Assembly (NCBI RefSeq): GCF_003391135.1
Contig: NZ_CP031455.1
Location: forward strand, 3,627,001-3,691,000
From: Streptoverticillium olivoreticuli subsp. olivoreticuli
Lineage (GTDB): Bacteria > Actinomycetota > Actinomycetes > Streptomycetales > Streptomycetaceae
Direction of reading: 5' to 3'
Length of the DNA stretch: 64,000 nucleotides
Position numbers and translations under genes: made by a program. The stretch's first letter is position 1; each line of letters starts with the position of its first letter. Below are positions 43,670 to 52,182 of this stretch, piece by piece. Below the pieces are notes generated by a model. That model was not told the origin of the DNA. It was given only the letters and a program-made list of their open reading frames with translations, and searched no databases.

Positions 43670-44955
43670 GCGGCGCCCCGGCGGGAAGGAGCCTGTGGCG
43701 GCACGGGGACTTCGTGCGCTATTGGTCCGCGTGCGCGGTCGACATTACGGGCAGCGGTGTCACCGCGGTCGCTCTGCCGCTGATCGCCGTGGTCTCCCTG
43801 CACGCCACCGTGTGGGAGGTGTCGCTGCTGTCGTTCGCCGAGCGGCTGCCGCCCTTGCTGGTGGCTCTTCCCGCCGGGGCGCTCGCCGACCGGCACCGCA
43901 AACGCCCCATGATGATCGGCGCGGTACTCGTCTGCGGCGCCGCGTTCGCCGCCGTCCCGCTCGCGGACGCTACCGGCCGCCTGTCGCTGGGGCTGCTGTA
44001 CGCGGTGGCGCTGGTGACCTCGGCCGCCGGTCTCATCGGGTCCACCCCGCGCATCAGCTACCTGCCGTCCCTGCTGCCCGGCGAGCGGCTGCTGGAGGCG
44101 AACGCGAAGGTCGGCGCCGTCTCCTCCCTCGCCGACAGCGCCGGGGCCCAGCTCGGCGGCGCGGTCGTCGCCGCCCTCGGGCCCGCCCGCGCCGTCTGCT
44201 TCGACGTCGCCTCCTACCTGGCCTGCGCGCTCCTCCTCGGCAGCATCCGCACCCCCGAACCCGTACCCGACCGCTCCGCACAGAAGAGCTCGCTGCGCCG
44301 CGAGATCGCGGACGGCGTGAAGTACGTGGTGGGGCACCCGACGATCCGGCCGCTACTGATGACCGGCACCGCCTACACGGGGGTCTTCGCCTTCCTCACC
44401 ACCTTGTGGGATGTGTACCTGCTGCGCGAACTGCACGGCACCGCAACCGTCCTGGGCACCCTGCTCAGCGTGATGGCTCTCGGCGGGGTCGTCGGCGCGC
44501 TCGCCGTCCGCCCGCTCGTGGACCGGTATGGGCCAGCCCGGGTCATGCTCACCGCCCTGGCCATCACCCCCTTCACCGAACTGCCACTCCTGCTCGCCTC
44601 GCCCGGCCGCACCGGCCAGGCCGCCATCGCCACAGGAATGTTCATCCAGATGGCGTGCGCCACCGCCCAGGGCTCCACCCAGCGCAGCATCCGCCAAGCC
44701 GTATGCGAGCCCGGCATGCAGGGCCGCATGCTCGCCACCGGCCAATGGATCACCTACGGCACCCGCCCCCTCGCAGCCCTCCTCGCCGGGGCCACCGGAA
44801 CATGGCTCGGACTGTGGAACGCCCTCGCCCTCGGCACAACCGCCCTCGCCCTCCCGTTCCTCGTGCTCCTCGCCTCCTCGATCCGCACCATGCACCACGT
44901 CCCAGGCGCCCCGCCTGCGCCGCGACCGCCTCACCCCGAAGGAGAACCGGCGTGA
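43666..44955 (+). CDS. MFS transporter
   Basis: 429 residues from GTG 43666 (GTGA overlap). About 12 hydrophobic segments; after the second is the ALADRHRKRPMMIGAV loop, the MFS motif A region. It resembles the MFS_3/enterobactin-exporter-like group found in actinobacterial islands (LVTSAAGLIGSTPRISYLPS). An exporter role together with the ABC protein is likely. The last 20 residues are proline-rich. Confidence 0.85.
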   Translation: MSGAPAGRSLWRHGDFVRYWSACAVDITGSGVTAVALPLIAVVSLHATVWEVSLLSFAERLPPLLVALPAGALADRHRKRPMMIGAVLVCGAAFAAVPLADATGRLSLGLLYAVALVTSAAGLIGSTPRISYLPSLLPGERLLEANAKVGAVSSLADSAGAQLGGAVVAALGPARAVCFDVASYLACALLLGSIRTPEPVPDRSAQKSSLRREIADGVKYVVGHPTIRPLLMTGTAYTGVFAFLTTLWDVYLLRELHGTATVLGTLLSVMALGGVVGALAVRPLVDRYGPARVMLTALAITPFTELPLLLASPGRTGQAAIATGMFIQMACATAQGSTQRSIRQAVCEPGMQGRMLATGQWITYGTRPLAALLAGATGTWLGLWNALALGTTALALPFLVLLASSIRTMHHVPGAPPAPRPPHPEGEPA

Positions 44956-45539
44956 CCATCGAGAACCCGGCCACCTACTGGGAGGAACTGTGGGCATCGG
45001 GCCGCAGGTACAGCCCGCTCACCGAGCCCGAGACGACGCTCCTCGACCAGCACGTGGGCCCCGGCCGAGGACGCCTCGCGCTCGACATCGGATGCGGCGA
45101 CGGCGCGCTGACCCGCCACCTCGTCGGCCTCGGCTACCAGGCCACCGGCCTGGACTGCACCCCCGCCGCCCCCGCCCTCGCCGAACCGGCCGCCGGACCT
45201 GTCATGTACTGCTGCGCGGACATCGAGGCCGCGCAGCCGCCGCCCTTGCCCCAGCAGGCCTATGCCCTGATCACCGCGCGGCTCGTCTTCGCGTTCATCA
45301 AGGACAAACCGGCCTTCCTGTCCCGGGTCCGCAGCCTCCTGACCTTCGGTGGTGTCTTCTGGGTGGTCACGCCCATGGCCGAACATCTTCCTCCCGACCG
45401 GGCATCGACCGGAATCACCAGCGTGGAGGAGGAGTTGCTGACCAGTCTGTGGGCCACGGCTCGCTCCACGGACCTGGGCAGCCTGCGCTGCTACGCCCTG
45501 CGGGCCTGGGGCGACGCCACTATCGAGAAGAGATACTGA
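44952..45539 (+). CDS. Class I SAM-dependent methyltransferase
   Basis: 195 residues from GTG 44952. SAM motif I LALDIGCGDGALTRHL (about 38-53), motif post-I GLDCTPAAPALAEPA and motif III region RSLLTFGGVFWVVTP are visible. The protein is short, with little room for a substrate-specific cap. It overlaps the transporter stop by 4 bases and the next methyltransferase by 1 base (TGATG). Confidence 0.85.
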   Translation: MTIENPATYWEELWASGRRYSPLTEPETTLLDQHVGPGRGRLALDIGCGDGALTRHLVGLGYQATGLDCTPAAPALAEPAAGPVMYCCADIEAAQPPPLPQQAYALITARLVFAFIKDKPAFLSRVRSLLTFGGVFWVVTPMAEHLPPDRASTGITSVEEELLTSLWATARSTDLGSLRCYALRAWGDATIEKRY

Positions 45540-46222
45540 TGGACGACACGGCCGCCACGGTGTGGACTGACTACGGGCGTTTCCACCTCGACCGCGGAAC
45601 GAACCCGCCCCAACCCGAGCGGATGGACTGGGGATTCTGGGGCGACGGGCCCGGCGACGAGGTCCTCGGCGACCTCGCCGACTGCCGGGTCCTCGACATC
45701 GGCAGCGGCCGCTACTCCGTGCACCTCGCCCGCGCGTACGGTGTGGTCGTCGACGCGGTGGACAGTTCGCCCACCCAGTACCAGCGGGCGCTGGACCGCT
45801 ACGGCGAGCACGGCGAACCGGGCGTGCGGTTCGTCCTGGCCGACATCCTCGACCACCTCCAGCAAGAGGAAGAGCCGTACGACGTCGTATACGCGATGCA
45901 CTCCTTCAGTTACATCGACCCGCACCGACTCCTCCCGGCCCTCACCCCCCTCATCCGTCCCGGAGGACGGCTGGTCTTCTCGGTCCTGCACACCAATTCC
46001 GCGGGGACCGGGCCAATCACCACGGTCGCCCCTCGCACCGAGATCCTGAGCCTGGCCAGATACGGCGAGCTGACCGTACGGATGTGGGTCCTCACCCCCG
46101 CTCTGTGGGAGGACCTGCTCGTCGACGCCGGGTTCCTCGTGGCGGACATCACCGTTCTCCCTGCCCCCGGCAAGGACGACCCGGTCACCTGCACCCTCAT
46201 CACCGCCCGCCGCCGACCATGA
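45539..46222 (+). CDS. Second class I SAM-dependent methyltransferase
   Basis: 227 residues from ATG 45539. Motif I RVLDIGSGRYSVHLARAYG (about 44-62), motif post-I DAVDSSPTQYQRAL, VVYAMHSFSYIDPHRLLPAL and LIRPGGRLVFSVLHTN (about 140-155). Fold and length are standard for small-molecule methyltransferases. Two adjacent methyltransferases suggest two methylations of one product. Confidence 0.85.
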   Translation: MDDTAATVWTDYGRFHLDRGTNPPQPERMDWGFWGDGPGDEVLGDLADCRVLDIGSGRYSVHLARAYGVVVDAVDSSPTQYQRALDRYGEHGEPGVRFVLADILDHLQQEEEPYDVVYAMHSFSYIDPHRLLPALTPLIRPGGRLVFSVLHTNSAGTGPITTVAPRTEILSLARYGELTVRMWVLTPALWEDLLVDAGFLVADITVLPAPGKDDPVTCTLITARRRP

Positions 46223-46368
46223 AGGGAACTCCCGTCTGATCGTTTGCGCGCAGCGGATCACGCTTCACCCACTGGTGCCGTGCCACGCAGACCGCACTTT
46301 GGCCCACGCCAGCTGCCCGCGGCCTCCGCACCGCCCAGCAGTCACCGCCCCGAACGGACGGAGTGTTT

Positions 46369-47241
46369 ATGCGCTACGACCTCGCCGACGTCTTCACCGA
46401 CCAGCCCCTTGCGGGCAACCAGCTGGCCGTCGTCGCCGACGACGGCACCCTGCCCAGCGACCAGCTGATGCAGGCCATCGCCTCGGAAATGAACCTCTCC
46501 GAAACCACCTTCCTCTCCCCTGCCCGCGAGGGAGGCGACGCCCGCGTACGGCTGTGGTCCACGGTCACCGAGGTCGACTTCGCCGGCCACCCCCTCCTGG
46601 GCACGGCCGCCGTCCTGGCCCAGCACCGCGGCGAAGACGAGACCACGCTGCGCATCGAGACCAACGTCGGCACCGTCCCCGTCACCACCCGCCGCCACAG
46701 CCCGGCGCGGTTCACCGCGTGGATGGACCAGCCCATACCCCGCATCTCCCCAGTCCCCACCACGCAGGCCGACCAGCTGCTCGGCGTCCTCGGCCTCGCA
46801 CGCAGCGTGCTGCCCGTCACTCGGTACGACGCTGGCATCCCGCACCTGTACGTGATGGCCGATACCCCGGAGGCGGTACGGGCGATCGTGCCGAGCTTCC
46901 CGGCACTCGGCCACGTCGCGGGCCGCAGCCGTATCAATGTCTTCGCCCTCACCGGCACCGCCACGGCCGTCACCCGCATGTTCTCCCCCTACGACCGCGT
47001 TCCCGAGGATCCCGCGTGCGGCTCGGCGGCCGGGCCGCTCGCCGCGCACCTCGTGCGTCACCAACTCGTCCCGTCCGGTACCGAGATCATCCTCAGCCAG
47101 GGCGAGGCCGTCGGCAGGCCCTCCACCCTGTACGCCGTGGCCGCAGCCGACCATGATGAGATCCATTCGATCAGTGTCGGAGGCGGCGTCTGTCTCATCG
47201 GCTCCGGCCAGTTGTGCCTGCCCGGCCCGGCGCAGACGTAG
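46369..47241 (+). CDS. PhzF-family isomerase-like enzyme
   Basis: 290 residues from ATG 46369. PhzF features are clear: YDLADVFTDQPLAGNQLAVV (about 3-22), the catalytic Glu in MNLSETTFLSP (about 45-47), DFAGHPLLGTAAVL (about 70-83) and EDPACGSAAGPLAAHLV (about 209-225). PhzF-like enzymes catalyse isomerisation or cyclisation of amino-acid-like substrates. It is separated from the methyltransferase by 146 bases and closed by a terminator, so it ends block C. The exact reaction is unknown. Confidence 0.88.
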   Translation: MRYDLADVFTDQPLAGNQLAVVADDGTLPSDQLMQAIASEMNLSETTFLSPAREGGDARVRLWSTVTEVDFAGHPLLGTAAVLAQHRGEDETTLRIETNVGTVPVTTRRHSPARFTAWMDQPIPRISPVPTTQADQLLGVLGLARSVLPVTRYDAGIPHLYVMADTPEAVRAIVPSFPALGHVAGRSRINVFALTGTATAVTRMFSPYDRVPEDPACGSAAGPLAAHLVRHQLVPSGTEIILSQGEAVGRPSTLYAVAAADHDEIHSISVGGGVCLIGSGQLCLPGPAQT

Positions 47242-47367
47242 GGGGAGCAATGCCGCACCGCCCGCACGATCCCCGCCGGTACTTGGGCTGAGCCCTGCTC
47301 AGCTGCCGGTCGATGCCAGCGTCGCCCGGTCGGCACGGATCAGCGGAGAGCCGGAGTAGCTACAGCA

Positions 47368-47393
47368 AAGGCCCCCATGCGCGTGGGGGCCTT
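47368..47393 (+). terminator. Terminator after PhzF / before the early region
   Basis: Perfect 10-bp stem AAGGCCCCCA / TGGGGGCCTT with a 6-base loop. It separates the cargo from the early region. Nothing else is recognised in 47242-47397. Confidence 0.75.
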
Positions 47394-47397
47394 GACG

Positions 47398-47628
47398 TAC
47401 CTCTTGGAAGGTGTTTTCAGCGTAACAGTCGCAAGGCGCTGACCTGCGCCGTGCCCCTGTCCACGGTTGCCCCCGGCGACCTCCCACCCAGGCTGGGCGT
47501 TCCCGCTGCCGAGGCATCGAAGCGAAGGACTGCTACGCGCATAGCCATCCGGTGGCGATTTGGCCTAACCGGATCTCTCAGCCGGAGGTCTATATTCTGG
47601 TACCTCTTTGAGACGGCTAGGAGTATCG
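47398..47628 (+). promoter_or_regulatory. Leader-type repeats before the first early gene
   Basis: TACCTCTTGGAAG (47398-47410) and TACCTCTTTGAG (47601-47612) are copies of a short sequence also found before two other early genes (48696-48707 and 49894-49905). The first copy has no proper gene behind it, only a five-codon frame (GTGTTTTCAGCG then TAA). No other gene is seen in 47242-47628. Confidence 0.5.
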
Positions 47629-48201
47629 GTGGAGAGGAAGAAGCCCCTGTTGGCGGGGCGGCAGGAGTTCGCGCGGCTGTACGACGTGGCGGAGAACGCG
47701 TTGAACGCGAGGTGGGTCCCGCGGGGTCTGCTCTCGTATGACGATGCCGTCGTCGTCTCTGGGAAGTACGTGTTCCCCGGTGGCGTGGCCGTGGGCTTCG
47801 CTCTGCCGGAGGGTTCGAACGGCCGGCAGCTGAACAAGGCGGCGCTGGCCGAGCTGGTGGAGGAGCAGGGCGCAACCTGGACGCCGGAGACGAAGGCCGA
47901 GCTGCCGGCGTTGATGGGCACGCACGAGTACGCGGAGCTGTACGGCACCGTGCACTCTCGGGTCGCGGGGTACGTGAAGGCGAATTCGCCTTTGGTGGCG
48001 AAGCCGGACTACTACGTGTCCGGCTCGCCGCTCTGGTTCGTGGACACGGTTCTCGCGTATGCCCCGACGGCAGCCGCCGCGTCGCGTACGGGGGTGTGGT
48101 CGATGCGCGAGGACGTGGCCGAGGCTCTGCGGTCGGGTACGTACGACGGGCCGGGTTCGGCGGTTCTGGCGCGCGGCAGGAACGTGGCGAAGACCGACTG
48201 A
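47629..48201 (+). CDS. DNA-binding-like protein with two tandem winged-HTH units
   Basis: 190 residues from GTG 47629 (AGGAG 5 bases upstream). Two similar units can be aligned: LAGRQEFARLYDVAENALNA followed by RWVPRGLLSYDDAVV and VFPG; and MGTHEYAELYGTVHSRVAGY followed by VKANSPLVAKPDYYV and LWFVDTVLAYA. Each resembles an AlpA/MerR-type small winged helix. It is the first gene of the early region, a common position for a regulator, and could act on the repeated sites nearby; this is inference. Confidence 0.6.
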   Translation: MERKKPLLAGRQEFARLYDVAENALNARWVPRGLLSYDDAVVVSGKYVFPGGVAVGFALPEGSNGRQLNKAALAELVEEQGATWTPETKAELPALMGTHEYAELYGTVHSRVAGYVKANSPLVAKPDYYVSGSPLWFVDTVLAYAPTAAAASRTGVWSMREDVAEALRSGTYDGPGSAVLARGRNVAKTD

Positions 48202-48220
48202 GGCCCTGTCGGGAGCTGAC

Positions 48221-48248
48221 TTGACCCCACCAATATAGATACTAGAAT
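48221..48248 (+). promoter_or_regulatory. Early promoter P1
   Basis: -35 TTGACC (48221-48226), 16-base spacer, -10 TAGAAT (48243-48248), then ATTG. AGGGCG/CGCCCT inverted repeat at 48261-48285 lies just after the expected transcription start. Member of a five-copy family. Confidence 0.75.
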
Positions 48249-48294
48249 ATTGCTACGAGAAGGGCGGTCGACGGCCGCTCGCCCTCATAGGTAA

Positions 48295-48310
48295 AAATAT
48301 GTACCTGTTT
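48295..48310. repeat. AT-rich repeat S1
   Basis: AAATATGTACCTGTTT, a member of a four-copy family with consensus near AAATATGTACCCGTCTAT (others at 48675, 52023 and 52190). It lies just upstream of a ribosome site. Confidence 0.6.
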
Positions 48311-48327
48311 CTTGAGGAGGGGAGACG

Positions 48328-48675
48328 ATGATGGACCCGTTGCAGCTTGAGCTGCCCATCACGCCACTGCGCCACCCCGACCCCGTGGGGAGCGAGGTCA
48401 GCATCCAGGAGCGATTCGAGGCGTTCCACGAGCTCAACCCGTGGATATGTGACCAGCTGGAGGCCCTGACGGCCGACTGCATCCACCACGGCAGCAGGCG
48501 CGTGGGAATCGGGATGCTCTTCGAGGTGCTGCGTTGGCAGTACGGGCGCGCGACAGCGGGACGGGAGCCATGGCGGCTCAACAACGACTTCCGCTCGCGC
48601 TACGTACGCCTCCTGCTCGAACGCCACCCGGAATGGGTGGCCGTGTTCGAGACCAGGCGCCTACATCGGCCTTGA
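48328..48675 (+). CDS. Hypothetical phage early protein
   Basis: 115 residues from ATG 48328 (GAGGAGG upstream). The product contains RFEAFHELNPWICDQLEALT, then RVGIGMLFEVLRWQYGRATA and NNDFRSRYVRLLLERHPEW. This is a small helical family found in several actinophages and prophages before recombination genes. The role is unknown. It is the first gene expressed from P1. Confidence 0.7.
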   Translation: MMDPLQLELPITPLRHPDPVGSEVSIQERFEAFHELNPWICDQLEALTADCIHHGSRRVGIGMLFEVLRWQYGRATAGREPWRLNNDFRSRYVRLLLERHPEWVAVFETRRLHRP

Positions 48676-48692
48676 AATAGGTACCCGTCTAT
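48675..48692. repeat. AT-rich repeat S2
   Basis: AAATAGGTACCCGTCTAT, between the 115-residue gene and the ATPase gene. It overlaps the stop of the former and precedes the leader motif TACCTCTTGGAG (48696-48707). Confidence 0.6.
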
Positions 48693-48713
48693 CGATACCT
48701 CTTGGAGAGTGTT

Positions 48714-49847
48714 GTGAGTCAGACGACCACGCCGAAGCTGCGCACCCGCAAACCAACAGGGATCATCCCCTGGCCGAAGATCCTCCTCGAAGGAGAAGAG
48801 AAGGCGGGCAAGTCGTACGTCGCCGCAGCATTCACCGGCTGCGAGAAGACCGGCCAGGCGTATTGGCTGGAGCTCGGCGAGGACACCGCCGACGAGTACG
48901 TGAACGTCCCCGGCGCGAACTACGTGATCATCGAGCACGACGGGACCTACCGCGAAATCCTCGGGCAGCTGGAGGCCGTGCACGCCGAGGCCAAGCGGGC
49001 CGCTGCCGCCGAGGAGCCGCCGGTCGTGCTGGTCATCGACTCCGTGTCGCTGCTGTGGCGGATGCTCGTGAACTGGACGCAGGAACGCGGACGCCGCAGC
49101 AAGTCGGGGCAGAATGCGCTGCGCGCCGACCCGGACGCCGAGGTCAAGCCCGGCATGCTCCTGTGGAACGACGCGGGCGAGCGATGGAACCGGGTCATGT
49201 ACCTGGTGCGCACCATGCCCGCGATCGTGCTGTTGCTGGCCCGCGGCAAGGAAGTGAACGCTGTGGACGGCAACGGTGACCCCATCCCGAAGACGAAGAC
49301 CTGGCGCGTCGAGGGTCACAAGCACCTCGCATTCGACGCGACCGTGTGGGTGCGGATGCTGCGCGGCGACAACCGCGCCCACGTCATCGGCGCCCGGTCG
49401 TTGCACTTCCAGCTTCCGCGCGAGGGCAAGTCGCTGCCCATGGCGAACTTCTCCATCGAGCACCTGGTGTTCGACCGGCTGGGCTGCACCCCTCACACGC
49501 AGCCCCGCCAGGCACCCGAGCTGGCCGGCGACCTCACCCAGCCGTGGCTCCGGAAGGTCGAGGAGACCGCCGAGAAGGGCGGCGTCGAGGGCCTGAAGAA
49601 GCTGTGGCCGAAGGTCGGGGCCGCAAAGAACCTGTCCCGGGACGAGATCAACGTGATCCGCTCGGCGATCGAGCGCGCGGCGGCCGAACTGCAGAACCCG
49701 CCCAAGATGGGCGACCCCATCGTGGACCCGTCGAGCGAGGCGGCCAAGCTCCGGGCCGCTGCGGCCGCGCGGCAGGAGCAGGAGCAGGAGCAGGCGAGCG
49801 AATCGGACCCGTTCGACGACGACCCGAACTGGATGTCCGGCACCTGA
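48714..49847 (+). CDS. RecA/Sak4-like phage ATPase
   Basis: 377 residues from GTG 48714. Walker A is ILLEGEEKAGKSYVAAAF (about 21-38) and Walker B-like VVLVIDSVSLLW (about 105-116). The KTWRVEGHKHLAFDATVWV strand pattern is typical of the AAA_24/phage nucleotide-binding group, which includes single-strand annealing recombinases of Sak4 type. The C-terminus (about 340-377) is an acidic Glu/Gln-rich tail. It is followed by a Cas4-like nuclease, giving a recombination pair. Confidence 0.82.
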   Translation: MSQTTTPKLRTRKPTGIIPWPKILLEGEEKAGKSYVAAAFTGCEKTGQAYWLELGEDTADEYVNVPGANYVIIEHDGTYREILGQLEAVHAEAKRAAAAEEPPVVLVIDSVSLLWRMLVNWTQERGRRSKSGQNALRADPDAEVKPGMLLWNDAGERWNRVMYLVRTMPAIVLLLARGKEVNAVDGNGDPIPKTKTWRVEGHKHLAFDATVWVRMLRGDNRAHVIGARSLHFQLPREGKSLPMANFSIEHLVFDRLGCTPHTQPRQAPELAGDLTQPWLRKVEETAEKGGVEGLKKLWPKVGAAKNLSRDEINVIRSAIERAAAELQNPPKMGDPIVDPSSEAAKLRAAAAARQEQEQEQASESDPFDDDPNWMSGT

Positions 49848-49862
49848 CCCACTGCACCTTCG

Positions 49863-49890
49863 CCGGGCCCGTCTGCGCGGGCGGGCCCGG
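49863..49890 (+). terminator. GC-rich hairpin
   Basis: CCGGGCCCG (49863-49871) pairs with CGGGCCCGG (49882-49890), just after the ATPase stop and before the leader motif of the nuclease gene. It may attenuate rather than stop transcription. Confidence 0.5.
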
Positions 49891-49913
49891 CGGTACCTCT
49901 TGGAGCTCTTTCC

Positions 49914-51065
49914 GTGACCGCAACAACTCTTACCCCGGGCGCCCCCGGATCGATCTGGACTGCCGCCACGGCCGTCGACGAGCGGCGGCCCCGCTCGCGC
50001 CAGACCCAGCTGGGCGCCTCCGACACCGTGTGCCAGCGCCGTGCCGGCTACGTCGTCCACCAGGTGCCGCGCACCGATACCCCCGACACCCGGGCCGCGA
50101 TCCTCGGCACCTACATCCACGCCGGGCTGCTGGAGTCCGCGCGCACCGAGTTCGGCTGGCTGGTCGAGCGCGCGGTGCGCGACGGCCAGATCCGCGGCCA
50201 CATCGACGTCGTGCAGCTCGACGAGGCGACCGCCGCCCGGCTGCCGAAGCGGCACCGGCCCGTGGAACCTGCCCAGGTCTTGACCGTCGAGGACGTGAAG
50301 ACGAAGTCGATGCGCGTGTGGGACCGGGTGCTGCGCTACGGGCCGACGGACGCCGAGATGCGCCAAGTCCTGCTGTACGCGGATCTGCTGAGGACTGTGG
50401 GGTTCGCCGACATCGCCGGGCAGAGGTACCTGCACCGCATCGGCCCCATCGACGTGAAGCGCATCCGGTTTCGGTTCATATGCCGGGACACCGGCGAAGA
50501 GCACGTCGACGAGATCGACTTCGACCCGTGGCTGGCGGACGAGGCCCGCTGGTGGGTGGACCGGGTCATGGAGGCCGACTCCCCGGAAGAGCTCACCCGT
50601 GACCACGACGGGCCGGGGCTGGAGACGAAGACGCTGTGCGACTACTGCCCGTGGGTCTCGAAGTGCTGGGCCGGGGCCGCCCCCGGCGTGCCCGTGCAGA
50701 CGATCCTCGTGCACGACGACAAGGACCGCGAAACCGCCCTTGAGGAGTACGTGAACGCCCGGGAGCGGGCCAGTGCGGCAAAGAAGCGGCAGGGGGTACT
50801 GCGCGCGATGCTCGCCGCCTCACAGGAGGGCGTGTACGGGGCGAACATGCTCGCCTGGAAGGGCGGCAACGCGGTCGAGGAGACCGACGTCCAGGCGCTC
50901 ATCGACAAGTTCGAGAACGCCGACTTGCCGGTGCCCATGGTCCCGAACGTGGACGCGATGGTGCAGACGGCTCGGCTGGCCGGAGTCGCCGTTCCGCTGC
51001 GCAATGCCGCGGGCCAGAAGACCCCGCGCACCATCAGCGTCACGCGCGCACCCAAGGTCGCCTGA
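49914..51065 (+). CDS. Cas4/AddB-like PD-(D/E)XK exonuclease
   Basis: 383 residues from GTG 49914; the preceding leader motif TACCTCTTGGAG supplies the ribosome site. Nuclease core: GHIDVVQLD (about 98-106), then TVEDVKTKS (about 125-133), with Q in the following helix. A first Cys (DTVCQRR, about 41) and the late cluster LCDYCPWVSKCW (about 240-251) form the four ligands of a Cas4-type 4Fe-4S cluster. With the RecA/Sak4-like ATPase it probably resects DNA ends for phage recombination or replication. The C-terminal 120 residues are helical and unrecognised. Confidence 0.82.
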   Translation: MTATTLTPGAPGSIWTAATAVDERRPRSRQTQLGASDTVCQRRAGYVVHQVPRTDTPDTRAAILGTYIHAGLLESARTEFGWLVERAVRDGQIRGHIDVVQLDEATAARLPKRHRPVEPAQVLTVEDVKTKSMRVWDRVLRYGPTDAEMRQVLLYADLLRTVGFADIAGQRYLHRIGPIDVKRIRFRFICRDTGEEHVDEIDFDPWLADEARWWVDRVMEADSPEELTRDHDGPGLETKTLCDYCPWVSKCWAGAAPGVPVQTILVHDDKDRETALEEYVNARERASAAKKRQGVLRAMLAASQEGVYGANMLAWKGGNAVEETDVQALIDKFENADLPVPMVPNVDAMVQTARLAGVAVPLRNAAGQKTPRTISVTRAPKVA

Positions 51066-51080
51066 CGCCCCCAACTTCTC

Positions 51081-51105
51081 GACCCCGCATAGACCATGCG
51101 GGGTC
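51081..51105 (+). terminator. Terminator after the nuclease gene
   Basis: Perfect 10-bp stem GACCCCGCAT / ATGCGGGGTC with a 5-base loop, 16 bases past the stop. Confidence 0.75.
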
Positions 51106-51145
51106 ATCTCCCTGTTCCGCGCACTGCCCTTGGAGACACACCCCC

Positions 51146-52024
51146 GTGACCATTCTGCGCCGCCAGCTTTCCTCTGGCTTCGCTGTCCTGCCGACCGCGA
51201 CGCTGGAGGACTCCCGCTTGTCCTTCCGGGCGCGGGGGATCTTGGCCTTCCTCATCGCTAAGCCGGACGACTGGGAGGCCCGCACCGACGCCATCGCCCG
51301 CGCGGGGAAGGAAGGTCGGGATGCCGTCCGGAAGGCCGTCCAGGAGCTGAAGGTCACCGGCTACTACCGGGTGGTGGACGACCGGCGGGGAGATGGCACA
51401 TTGCGCTGTTACACCGAGGTTTTCGATACGGCTCAGGAATGGGTGGCCGAGGAGTACCGCGAGAAGGAGACTCGTCGGCTCGCCCGCAAGGCGGCCCGTC
51501 AGATAGAAGAGGAAAAGGAGAACGAGGTCACCGAAGACGGAATATCAGGCGTCGGTGAACCAGGCGTCGGCGAACCGGTCGTCGGTGGATCAGGCGTGAT
51601 TACTAAGACCCAGACCAAGATCCCCCCTACCCCCGCTGCTGACGCAGCAGGGGAGCCCGCTTCCGCCGATCCCGAGCCGAAGCCGTCGAACGGTGAGGGG
51701 GGCGAACCGCCTGCCGATGCTGGCGTCTCTGCTGCTGAAGTCGGCACGTGCCGCACGCATCGGGATAGCCCAGGCCGGTCCTGTCGTGCATGCGGGACGA
51801 GCCCGCGGGCGCGGGCCTGGCAGGACAAGCAGGCGGAGAAGGAGCGGCGCAGGGCCCGGGAGCAGGAGGCGGATGCGCGGCTCCTGGCCGAGGTGCAACG
51901 CGACGGGGCCATGTCGGAGAGCACGCGGGAGACGTGGGTGCGCATGAGGGCGCTGGTGAAACAGCAGCGGCTGGAAGTACCTAGGGGCGGCAACGGCAAA
52001 GCACCTTCGCCGCCCCGGCAGTAA
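51146..52024 (+). CDS. Winged-HTH replication-type protein
   Basis: 292 residues from GTG 51146. The N-terminal wHTH (about 15-85: LSFRARGILAFLIAKPDDWE, DAVRKAVQELKVTGYYRVVD) is of the kind found at the start of phage replication-initiation proteins. A Gly/Pro-rich linker (about 130-195) follows. Then comes THRDSPGRSCRACG (a possible CxxC site), and a helical charged C-terminus (about 215-285). A primosome- or initiator-like role is inference from position. Confidence 0.7.
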   Translation: MTILRRQLSSGFAVLPTATLEDSRLSFRARGILAFLIAKPDDWEARTDAIARAGKEGRDAVRKAVQELKVTGYYRVVDDRRGDGTLRCYTEVFDTAQEWVAEEYREKETRRLARKAARQIEEEKENEVTEDGISGVGEPGVGEPVVGGSGVITKTQTKIPPTPAADAAGEPASADPEPKPSNGEGGEPPADAGVSAAEVGTCRTHRDSPGRSCRACGTSPRARAWQDKQAEKERRRAREQEADARLLAEVQRDGAMSESTRETWVRMRALVKQQRLEVPRGGNGKAPSPPRQ

Positions 52025-52040
52025 ATATGTACACGTCTTA
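52023..52040. repeat. AT-rich repeat S3
   Basis: AAATATGTACACGTCTTA, overlapping the stop codon of the wHTH gene, 12 bases upstream of the P2 -35 element. Confidence 0.6.
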
Positions 52041-52051
52041 CCTGGCTCGAT

Positions 52052-52080
52052 TTGCCCAACCTCACACAAGAGACTAAAAT
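52052..52080 (+). promoter_or_regulatory. Early promoter P2
   Basis: -35-like TTGCCC (52052-52057), 17-base spacer, -10 TAAAAT (52075-52080), then ATTG. GGAGGGGG-TG-CCCCCTCC (52093-52110) follows at once. Confidence 0.65.
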
Positions 52081-52182
52081 ATTGCCACAGGGGGAGGGGG
52101 TGCCCCCTCCAAAGCCACACCTCTGCACACCCGGAGTGCCACCACCCTTGCGGGATACGCCTCCGGCAAGCACCGCCTCAAC

